Source of the DNA: Spirochaetes bacterium RBG_16_67_19 | GTDB taxonomy: Bacteria > Spirochaetota > Spirochaetia > SZUA-6 > DRHE01 | Direction: 5' to 3' | Assembly (NCBI GenBank): GCA_001829505.1 | Contig: MIBK01000003.1 | Span: forward strand, 1-9,311 | DNA: 9,311 nt | Shown here: positions 1 through 4,959 of the stretch, piece by piece | Position numbering within the stretch: position 1 is the stretch's first letter | Layout of the letters: each line of letters starts with the position of its first letter | The notes under the pieces: generated by a model | What the model was told of the DNA's origin: nothing | Databases searched by the model: none | The model's input: the letters and a program-made list of their open reading frames with translations, nothing else | Program-made: the position numbers and the translations under genes

Positions 1-67
1 CTGCGCCTCCTGTTAGCGGTGATTGGTTCTCGGGTACAGCGTACCCGATTCCGCTCTCGGGGCGCAG
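1..67. repeat. Nested inverted repeats, hairpin-forming
   Basis: The outer arms CTGCGCC (1-7) and GGCGCAG (61-67) are exact reverse complements. Inside them TCGGGTAC (30-37) pairs perfectly with GTACCCGA (41-48) across a 3-base loop, an 8-bp stem. A short further pairing, CCGA (45-48) with TCGG (57-60), would compete with the inner stem. No U-tract follows, so a standard intrinsic terminator is unlikely. I looked for a tRNA and an integron attC site: neither the T-loop signature nor the RYYYAAC/GTTRRRY core pair is present. Function unknown; chance pairing in GC-rich DNA cannot be excluded for the outer arms. Confidence 0.5.
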
Positions 68-96
68 CGCTTTCATAGAATCAGCTCAGCTCAGCA

Positions 97-126
97 GGCG
101 TGAGCCTGCGTGGCGTGAGCCTGCGT
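97..126. repeat. 15-bp perfect tandem duplication
   Basis: The unit GGCGTGAGCCTGCGT occurs twice, exactly and head to tail, at 97-111 and 112-126. Each unit holds GGC and GCC arms, and the first, with the preceding bases, forms CAGGC-GTGA-GCCTG (95-108). Just upstream, CAGCT is reiterated (82-95). The array stops about 17 bases before the inferred -35 element of the methylase operon, so it could bind a regulator or simply be a replication-slippage product. Confidence 0.85.
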
Positions 127-132
127 AGCGAA

Positions 133-151
133 GGCGCGCCGGTTGCGCGCC
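133..151. repeat. Inverted repeat GGCGCGC-N5-GCGCGCC
   Basis: GGCGCGC (133-139) and GCGCGCC (145-151) are exact reverse complements around a 5-base loop. The right arm overlaps the proposed -35 hexamer of the methylase promoter (143-148), so the repeat could be an operator rather than an RNA structure, since it lies upstream of the inferred transcription start. Confidence 0.6.
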
Positions 152-172
152 GCTGCGCAGCGGGACTATACT
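143..172 (+). promoter_or_regulatory. Putative promoter of the methylase operon with a 14-bp palindrome in its spacer
   Basis: TTGCGC (143-148) and TATACT (167-172) are separated by 18 bp. The -10 matches TATAAT at five of six positions; the -35 matches mainly at TTG. The spacer holds a perfect 14-bp palindrome, CCGCTGCGCAGCGG (150-163), where a dimeric regulator would block RNA polymerase. Transcription would begin near 179, just before the ribosome-binding site GGAGG (182-186). The -35 hexamer is the same as the one proposed for the minus-strand operon at 4877-4882. Promoter calls in GC-rich DNA by eye are uncertain. Confidence 0.4.
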
Positions 173-191
173 GCAAGCGGGGGAGGGGAGC

Positions 192-1256
192 ACGAACGAG
201 GCCGCGGCACCGGCAGCCTTCAGCCTGAACAACCGCAAGTACCTGGGCGCCAAGCACCGCCTGCTGGATTTCATCCACCAGACCGTGCTTTCGCGCGTGG
301 CCTCCCCCCGCGTGTTCATCGACGGCTTCGCCGGCACGGGGGTGGTGGGGCTGCACTTCCGGGCCCACGCCCGCCGTATCGTCTCCAACGACCTGCTGTA
401 CTCCAACTACGTGGTGAACCAGGCCTTCCTGAACTCCACGCCAGGCAATGTGGACCCGGGGCGCCTGCGGGAGTTGCTGGCGGAGTTGAACCGCCTGCCG
501 CCCCGGCGGGGCTACGTCTACGAGCAGTACGGCGGGCGCTACTTCACCCCTCGCAACGCGGGGCGCATCGACGCGGTGCGCGAGGCGATCGAGGAGCTGG
601 CCGGGGAGGGCCGCTGCACGGCCCAGGAGCGCTGCCTGCTGCTGGCCAGCCTGCTGTACGCGGCGGACAAGGCGGCCAACACGGTGGGGCAGTACGACGC
701 CTATCTGAAGCACCTGGACGCCCCGCGCAGCCCCCGCCGGCATCTGGTGGACAGCAACGTGCACAAGCCCCTGCGGCTGCGCCTGCCGGACGTGGAGCTG
801 GGCGAGGGCCGTCACGAGGTCTACAACGAGGACCTGAACCGGATCATCGCCGGCCTGCGCGGGGAGGTGCTGTACCTGGATCCCCCCTACAATGGCCGGC
901 AGTACATCGACTGCTACCACGTGCTGGAGAACATCTTGCGCTGGCAGCGGCCGCCGCTGTATGGCAAGACGCGCAAGTTCGCGCGGGCCGGGCTGAAGAG
1001 CCGCTACTCCCGCCGGCCGGAGGCGGCGCGGGCCCTGGCCGAGCTAATCCAGGCGGCGGGGAGCGAGCACATCTTCCTGAGCTACAACAGCGAGGGCATC
1101 ATCCCGGACCAGGACATCGCGGCCATCCTGGCCCGCAAGGGCCGCTGGGAGGTCTTCGAGCGGGAGTACGCGGTGTTCGGCAACGGGGCCGGCAGCGCGC
1201 GCCGCCGGCCGATCCGGGAGCGGATCTTCTATTGCCGCGCGGGGAAGGGGCGCTGA
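192..1256 (+). CDS. D12-class DNA N6-adenine methyltransferase
   Basis: Transfers methyl from S-adenosylmethionine to adenine N6 in a specific DNA sequence. Counting from codon 192 (354 residues), the N-terminal SAM-site segment NNRKYLGAKHRLLDFI is at residues 13-28, motif I FIDGFAGTG at 42-50, and catalytic motif IV DPPYNGRQY at 230-238. A later LSYNSEG (about 296-302) is also typical of this family. The order I, target region, IV fits the alpha class. The first standard start codon is GTG 285, but starting there removes the conserved N-terminal segment, so translation must begin earlier. No ATG, GTG or TTG lies in frame between the TAG at 126-128 and that segment. GGAGG (182-186) is five bases before ACG 192, so I place the start there tentatively; CTG 171 or 225 are alternatives. 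The stop overlaps the next methylase by one base. Confidence is high for function and low for the start. Confidence 0.85.
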   Translation, partial: TNEAAAPAAFSLNNRKYLGAKHRLLDFIHQTVLSRVASPRVFIDGFAGTGVVGLHFRAHARRIVSNDLLYSNYVVNQAFLNSTPGNVDPGRLRELLAELNRLPPRRGYVYEQYGGRYFTPRNAGRIDAVREAIEELAGEGRCTAQERCLLLASLLYAADKAANTVGQYDAYLKHLDAPRSPRRHLVDSNVHKPLRLRLPDVELGEGRHEVYNEDLNRIIAGLRGEVLYLDPPYNGRQYIDCYHVLENILRWQRPPLYGKTRKFARAGLKSRYSRRPEAARALAELIQAAGSEHIFLSYNSEGIIPDQDIAAILARKGRWEVFEREYAVFGNGAGSARRRPIRERIFYCRAGKGR

Positions 1257-2116
1257 TGTCTAAGGACAAGGTGGAGCTGTTCGACCAGGACGGGCGCAGC
1301 CGGGGCTTTTACTCGGGCCGCAACCGCCTGAACGAGCTCACGGGCAAGGAGTGGGTCTACTGGTCGAAAAGCGTGATCAACCGTCCCTATCCCCCCAGCC
1401 TGCAGCACCGCCTGCGCTCCCGCCACGGGGGCCAGAAGCCCCCTGAGCTGTGCGCCGACCTGATCCGCCTGTTCACCAAGGGCGGCGGGCGGGTGCTGGA
1501 TCCCTTCGCCGGGGTGGGGGGCACCCTGCTGGGCGCCGCGCTGTGCGGGCGGCAGGCGCTGGGCATCGAGCTGAACCCGGAGTGGGTCCGCATCTACCGC
1601 CGGGTGTGCGCGCTGGAGGGGCTGGCCGAGCAGCGCCTGGAGTGCGGCGACAGCCGGGACAAGCTGCGCGAACTGGCCGCCGAAGGCCTGCGCTTCGACC
1701 TCCTGCTCACCGACGTGCCCTACTGGCAAATGGACAAGGCCCGCCGCAGCACCGGAGCCTTCAAGCGGGTGGGCGAGGCGCAGCGCCCGCGGCGGGCCTC
1801 CAAGCTGCAGGCCTTCAACGACCGGGAGCCCCGCAGCAAGGAGGAGTGGCTGGAGGGCCTGCAGGCCGTGTTCGCCGCGGCCATCAGCCTGCTGGAGCCC
1901 CGCGCCTACCTGGCGGTGTTCATCGGCGACATGTACCACGGCGGGCGCCTGCATTTCCTGAGCGCCGATCTGGCCGCCGCTCTGCAGGATCTGGGGCTGG
2001 TCCTGAAGGCCAACCTGATCTGGTACGACGTCAGCAAAAGCCTGCACGTGTACGGTTACCAGTACGAGTTCATCCCCTCCATGATCCACCAGAGCATCCT
2101 GGTGCTGCGCAAATAG
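1256..2116 (+). CDS. Putative DNA N4/N6 amino-methyltransferase (motif I before motif IV)
   Basis: A 286-residue SAM-dependent DNA methylase. The segment GGQKPPELCADLIRLFTKGG (58-77) resembles motif X, and DPFAGVGG (82-89) is motif I, followed by acidic GIELNPEW (103-110), which should bind the SAM ribose. TDVPYW (152-157) sits where catalytic motif IV belongs, but has D-V-P-Y-W instead of the usual [DNS]-P-P-[YFW]. Conserved-looking blocks follow: VFIGDMYHGG (221-230), LIWYDVSKSLHVYGYQYEF (254-272) and SMIHQ (275-279). Order X-I-IV differs from the IV-first order usual in this superfamily. ATG 1256 overlaps the TGA of the upstream methylase (TGATG), with a GGGGAAGGGG ribosome-binding site five bases ahead, so the two are probably co-translated and work on the same or paired sites. 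Whether it methylates adenine N6 or cytosine N4 cannot be told. The substrate as DNA is inferred from family resemblance and its neighbour. Confidence 0.75.
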   Translation: MSKDKVELFDQDGRSRGFYSGRNRLNELTGKEWVYWSKSVINRPYPPSLQHRLRSRHGGQKPPELCADLIRLFTKGGGRVLDPFAGVGGTLLGAALCGRQALGIELNPEWVRIYRRVCALEGLAEQRLECGDSRDKLRELAAEGLRFDLLLTDVPYWQMDKARRSTGAFKRVGEAQRPRRASKLQAFNDREPRSKEEWLEGLQAVFAAAISLLEPRAYLAVFIGDMYHGGRLHFLSADLAAALQDLGLVLKANLIWYDVSKSLHVYGYQYEFIPSMIHQSILVLRK

Positions 2117-2130
2117 CGGCCCCCGCAGGC

Positions 2131-2159
2131 TTCACACTCCCCTGGTTCCTCGCTAAGAT
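2131..2159 (+). promoter_or_regulatory. Sigma-70-type promoter of the phosphomannomutase gene
   Basis: TTCACA (2131-2136) differs from TTGACA at one base, and TAAGAT (2154-2159) keeps four of six bases of TATAAT. The spacer is exactly 17 bp. Transcription would start near 2166, giving a leader of about 18 bases with AGGGGG (2174-2179) as ribosome-binding site before ATG 2184. This is the best promoter in the window and suggests the mutase is transcribed independently of the methylases. Confidence 0.6.
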
Positions 2160-2183
2160 GAACCCGCTCGCGTAGGGGGTGAA

Positions 2184-3524
2184 ATGGGAGTCTTCAAGAC
2201 TTACGACATCCGGGGAATCTATGGCCGGGAGATCGACGAGGAGCTGGCCTACAAGGTCGGCCGGGCTTTCGCCCGCTACCTGGCCAAGGACAGCTACATG
2301 ATCGGGCACGACGCGCGCCTTCATTCCGCCGAGCTCTACCGTGCCGCGGCCCGAGGGTTGAGCGACGAGGGCTGCCGGGTCAAGGGCATAGGACTAGCCA
2401 GCACGCCGCAGCTGCACTTCTTCCAGATGCGCGAGGACTACGAGGGCGGGCTCATGGTCACCGCCTCGCACAATCCCCCGGAGTACCACGGTTTCAAGCT
2501 GTACGACGGCCGGGGCGGCTCGGTGAGCTACGCCAAAGGCCTGGATCGCATCGAGGCCCTGGTGGCCGGCCTGGGGCGGGAGGAGCCGCTGAGGCCGGGG
2601 GGGCAGTTCGAGGAAGGGGAGCGCATCGACGCCTACATCGACTTCCTGAAGGAGGTCGCCGGCAAGGAGAAGCTCGCCCGCCGGGTGGTGATCGACGTGG
2701 GCAACGGCTCCGCCGGGCAGGTGTTCCGCCGGTTGAGCGAGCGGCTGGGCCTGGAGGCGGTGATCCTGAACGGCGAGCCCGACGGCCGCTTTCCCAACCG
2801 CGGCCCCAATCCCCTGCATCCCGAAAGCCGCCGGGCCGCCGCCCTCCGCCTGCGGCAGGGCGGGGCGGAGCTGGGCGCGCTGCTGGACGGGGACGGGGAC
2901 CGGGTGGTCTTCCTGGACGAACGCGGCGAGGCGGTCCCGAACTACTTCATCGCCGCCCTGATCGCGGAAGAGCTGCTGGCCCACCGCCCCGGCGCGGCGG
3001 TGGTCTACGACCTGATCTCCTCCCGGGCCCTGCCGGAGCGCATCCGCGAGCTCGGCGGCAAGCCGGTGGTCTCCAAAGTGGGCTATACCTTCATCTATGA
3101 CGCCATGGTGGCCGAAGGGGCCCTGTTCGGCGCGGAAACCTCCGGCCACGTGTACTTCAAGGTGACCGACCGCTTCTACACCGAGTCCGCGGCCTACGCC
3201 CTGGTGGTGCTGCTGAAGCTGCTGGCCAAGCGCGGGCGCCCCTTCTCCGAGCTGGTGGCCCCGCTGGCTGGCCGCTACGTGCAGTCCGAGGAGATCAACA
3301 TCGAGATCCGGGACAAGGAGGCCGCCCTGGCCCGGGTGACGAAGCATTTCGCCGCGGCTCACCTGGACCGCCTGGACGGCATCGGCGTGGAGCTGGAGGA
3401 CTGCTGGTTCAACGTGCGGGCCAGCAACACCGAGCCCCTGCTGCGCGTGCGGCTGGAGGCGCGCGACCGGGAAGCCCTGGACAGGCGCACCGCGGAAGTG
3501 AAGAGCCTGCTGGCCGGGGATTGA
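2184..3524 (+). CDS. manB: Phosphomannomutase/phosphoglucomutase
   Basis: A 446-residue alpha-D-phosphohexomutase that interconverts hexose 6- and 1-phosphates (mannose and/or glucose), feeding nucleotide-sugar synthesis for cell-surface glycans. It is cytosolic. All four signature elements are present: the N-terminal YDIRGIYG (7-14), the phosphoserine loop TASHNP (93-98, Ser95), the metal-binding DGDGDR (235-240), the sugar-specificity loop GAETSGH (316-322) and the phosphate-binding RASNTEP (412-418). The length is normal for the family and no domain is missing. ATG 2184 follows a strong purine-rich ribosome-binding site. The E-T-S-G-H loop is typical of dual-specificity enzymes, so the preferred sugar is not settled; the symbol manB is a family label. 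The gene has its own promoter and is followed after seven bases by a probable gene remnant. Confidence 0.95.
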   Translation: MGVFKTYDIRGIYGREIDEELAYKVGRAFARYLAKDSYMIGHDARLHSAELYRAAARGLSDEGCRVKGIGLASTPQLHFFQMREDYEGGLMVTASHNPPEYHGFKLYDGRGGSVSYAKGLDRIEALVAGLGREEPLRPGGQFEEGERIDAYIDFLKEVAGKEKLARRVVIDVGNGSAGQVFRRLSERLGLEAVILNGEPDGRFPNRGPNPLHPESRRAAALRLRQGGAELGALLDGDGDRVVFLDERGEAVPNYFIAALIAEELLAHRPGAAVVYDLISSRALPERIRELGGKPVVSKVGYTFIYDAMVAEGALFGAETSGHVYFKVTDRFYTESAAYALVVLLKLLAKRGRPFSELVAPLAGRYVQSEEINIEIRDKEAALARVTKHFAAAHLDRLDGIGVELEDCWFNVRASNTEPLLRVRLEARDREALDRRTAEVKSLLAGD

Positions 3525-3531
3525 GCCGGGC

Positions 3532-3670
3532 TTGAGAGTCCGCTGCAACGCGCCGGTCATCCTGACCTTCACCCTGCTGGTCGTGGACCAGTTCCGCAAC
3601 GGCTTCGCCCGGGTCTGGTATGCCTTCGGCCAGGACGATATCAGCCAGTTCGCCCACATCCTGGGGGTAC
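3532..3670 (+). pseudogene. Truncated remnant of a rhomboid-family protease gene (probable)
   Basis: Starting at TTG 3532, seven bases after the mutase stop, the plus strand encodes VRCNAPVILTFTLL followed by a segment ending QFAHILG. I read these as the N-terminal NAPVxLTFxLL and FSHVLGH-like segments of one group of rhomboid intramembrane proteases, here with shortened loops. The similarity stops at about 3665, before the expected membrane helices and the catalytic Ser-His dyad. The frame then runs antisense through the DUF302 gene as arginine- and proline-rich non-coding translation. The stretch therefore looks like the 5' end of a gene once cotranscribed with the mutase, cut by a deletion or insertion that brought in the minus-strand operon. 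The family assignment rests on remembered motif similarity over about 45 codons, so it is only moderately likely. The minus-strand reading of the same bases looks less protein-like. Confidence 0.4.
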
Positions 3671-4060
3671 TTAGCCCAGTCCGGCTACGGCCCGCGCCAG
3701 CTTCTCCCGCACTTCGGCGGCGATCCCGGCCAGAGCAGGATTGCCTACCGCCTGCATGGAGGCCGCCGGATCGATGGCTGCCACCTCGACCTGACCCGCG
3801 GGTGTTTCCTGGACTACCACGCTGCAGGGCAGCATGGTGCCGATTTTGTCTTCAGCCTGAAGGGCTTGGTAGGCGAACGGCGGGTTGCACATGCCCAGGA
3901 TCCGATAGCGTCGGAACTCAACCCCCAGCTTTTTTCTGAGGGTCTCACGAACGTCGATCTCGGTCAGGACCCCGAAGCCTTCTTTTTTGAAAACTTCCAC
4001 GGCCCGGGCCAGAACTTCATCGAATTCCCCTGTCACCGTCTTGGCCAAGTAGTAGCTCAT
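3671..4060 (-). CDS. DUF302 domain protein
   Basis: A 129-residue small cytosolic protein. The pattern matches DUF302: an N-terminal strand-helix (YYLAKTVTGEFDEVLARAVEVFKKEGFGVLTEID), then GMCNPPFAYQALQ (56-68, Cys58), MLPCSVVV (76-83, Cys79), AAIDPAASM (94-102) and a terminal helix NPALAGIAAEVREKL. The length is that of a complete single-domain member. Two cysteines at conserved-looking positions suggest a metal or redox role, but the family function is not established to my knowledge. ATG 4060 overlaps the stop of the upstream gene by four bases (ATGA), implying translational coupling. A G-rich stretch just upstream (antisense of 4061-4074) can serve as ribosome-binding site. The stop lies at the junction with the rhomboid-like remnant, and no terminator hairpin is visible downstream. 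Confidence 0.85.
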   Translation of the reverse strand: MSYYLAKTVTGEFDEVLARAVEVFKKEGFGVLTEIDVRETLRKKLGVEFRRYRILGMCNPPFAYQALQAEDKIGTMLPCSVVVQETPAGQVEVAAIDPAASMQAVGNPALAGIAAEVREKLARAVAGLG

Positions 4061-4836
4061 CCGTTCCGCCCCCCTTCCTGCCGCAGGCGCCCCAGCAGGG
4101 CCTCCACGTACTCGCGGTCCTGTCCGGCCATGACGGAAGCCTCCTCCTCCCCCCCCGGTTCCCCGGCGGGGGGCTCGGCCGCGGCCAGGCCGGCCTGGAC
4201 CCGGGCCAGGGCGGTGCCGATGGCGCAGGCTTCCTTGATCCCCAACAGCAGCGCGGCCACGCGGTAGACGTTGGAGCGCAGCTTGATGTACTCGGCGGTC
4301 AGGAAGGTGATGGAGCTGATCACCGTGCGGTTCACCGGGTCGCTGCCCCGGATGTATATGGGATAGATGTAGCCGCAGTAGGTGCCCACCCACTGCAGGA
4401 AGCCGCCCAGGCGGTCGCCCCGGCCCAGCTTCTCCCGCACGGCCAGGCGGTGGCCTTCCTCGTACTCGTGGACGGTCTCGAACACCGGCTCCAGCAGCGT
4501 GGTGTCCAGGCTCAGGTCCGTGCCGGCCAGCGCCTGCTGCAGCTCGGCGCGGGTCTGGCGCAAGTCGGCGGTGAAGTTCAGGCAGCAGCGGTTCAGGGTC
4601 AGCAGCCAGAAGGCCAGGCGCTTGTGGTTCTCCTCCAGGCGCAGGTACTCCCCCAGCAGGTCGTGGATCAGGTACAGGACCGCGTCCCCCTCGAAGCGCA
4701 TTTCCTCCCGGGGCCGACCCAGCCATTCGGAGGAGAACTGGTCCACGATCCGGTACAGCGCGGCCAGCTCCTCCGGAGAGGACTGCATGTGCTCCACGGC
4801 CCGCAGCACCGGCTGGATGATCGATTTGTCCTGCAT
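4057..4836 (-). CDS. Uncharacterised 259-residue protein, first gene of the DUF302 operon
   Basis: I do not recognise a family. The sequence looks mostly alpha-helical and soluble, with no signal peptide. Notable segments are EYLRLEENHKRLAFWLLTLNRCCLNF (63-88, vicinal Cys84-Cys85), an aromatic moderately hydrophobic stretch FLQWVGTYCGYIYPIYIRG (146-164), and SSITFLTAEYIKLRSNVYRVAALLLGIKEA (174-203). After that comes a low-complexity Ala/Pro/Gly/Glu linker (about 218-235) and a short terminal helix DREYVEALLGRLRQE (240-254). ATG 4836 is preceded by AGGAG (antisense of 4843-4847) at six bases. Its coding character is supported by the absence of a better frame, the ribosome-binding site, the promoter and the four-base overlap with the DUF302 gene. 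A joint role with DUF302 is inferred only from the overlap. Confidence 0.8.
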   Translation of the reverse strand: MQDKSIIQPVLRAVEHMQSSPEELAALYRIVDQFSSEWLGRPREEMRFEGDAVLYLIHDLLGEYLRLEENHKRLAFWLLTLNRCCLNFTADLRQTRAELQQALAGTDLSLDTTLLEPVFETVHEYEEGHRLAVREKLGRGDRLGGFLQWVGTYCGYIYPIYIRGSDPVNRTVISSITFLTAEYIKLRSNVYRVAALLLGIKEACAIGTALARVQAGLAAAEPPAGEPGGEEEASVMAGQDREYVEALLGRLRQEGGRNG

Positions 4837-4853
4837 CGCTGGCTCCTGCTTGG

Positions 4854-4882
4854 ATCGTAGCGCAAGCGCCGGACAGGCGCAA
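4854..4882 (-). promoter_or_regulatory. Putative promoter of the minus-strand DUF302 operon
   Basis: Read on the minus strand, TTGCGC (4882-4877) and TACGAT (4859-4854) are separated by exactly 17 bp. Transcription would begin near 4847, right at the AGGAG ribosome-binding site, so the leader would be about 11 bases. GCGCAAGC occurs twice on the plus strand, at 4860-4867 and 4877-4884, so one copy covers the -35 and the other abuts the -10. The repeats could be operator half-sites, or incidental. Confidence 0.45.
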
Positions 4883-4919
4883 GCCGCCGTAGGGAGCCAG
4901 GGGGGCCGGGGTCGGTCGA

Positions 4920-4949
4920 TTGAACAGCCTCCTTGTTTCTTGCTACCTT
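4920..4949 (+). promoter_or_regulatory. Tentative promoter of the prfA operon
   Basis: TTGAAC (4920-4925) and TACCTT (4944-4949) are separated by 18 bp; the -10 is weak. If used, transcription would begin about 4955, only a few bases before ATG 4960, giving an almost leaderless messenger. This fits the lack of any Shine-Dalgarno sequence before prfA. An alternative -10, TTATAT (4948-4953), has no good -35 at proper distance. The promoter is divergent from that of the DUF302 operon, in a 123-base gap. Confidence 0.3.
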
Positions 4950-4959
4950 ATATCAAAGC

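Larger units (their letters stand above)
1..191. other. Repeat-rich leader region upstream of the methylase genes
   Basis: No convincing gene lies here. One frame is open from base 3 to a TAG at 126-128 and translates to a fairly protein-like peptide containing SGDWFSGTAYPIPLSGRSAF, so it could be the C-terminal end of a gene starting outside the window. However, only about half of its codons end in G or C, against a large majority in the genes that follow, and its last ten residues are encoded by a tandem duplication. The region is packed with small inverted and direct repeats, listed separately, and ends in a purine-rich ribosome-binding site. It may be a foreign or mobile junction, or a regulatory leader for the methylase operon. 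Confidence 0.5.

Noticed and set aside
1..67. tRNA or integron attC site at the window start
   Set aside because: The 7-bp outer stem and inner hairpins suggested both, but there is no GTTCRA-type T-loop or proper D-arm, the length is too short for a tRNA, and the attC core pair RYYYAAC/GTTRRRY is missing.
81..920. Long minus-strand frame opposite the first methylase
   Set aside because: It has no family resemblance, a composition rich in Gln, Val, His and Ala typical of antisense GC-rich DNA, and lies opposite clear methylase motifs.
143..1255. Upstream extension of the second methylase frame from TTG 143
   Set aside because: The translation before ATG 1256 is Gly/Pro/Arg-rich noise, out of frame with the real D12 methylase. 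The gene begins at the TGATG overlap.
2394..3659. 421-codon minus-strand frame opposite the phosphomannomutase
   Set aside because: It is antisense to a complete, motif-perfect mutase and contains only Gln/His/Leu-rich low-complexity translation.
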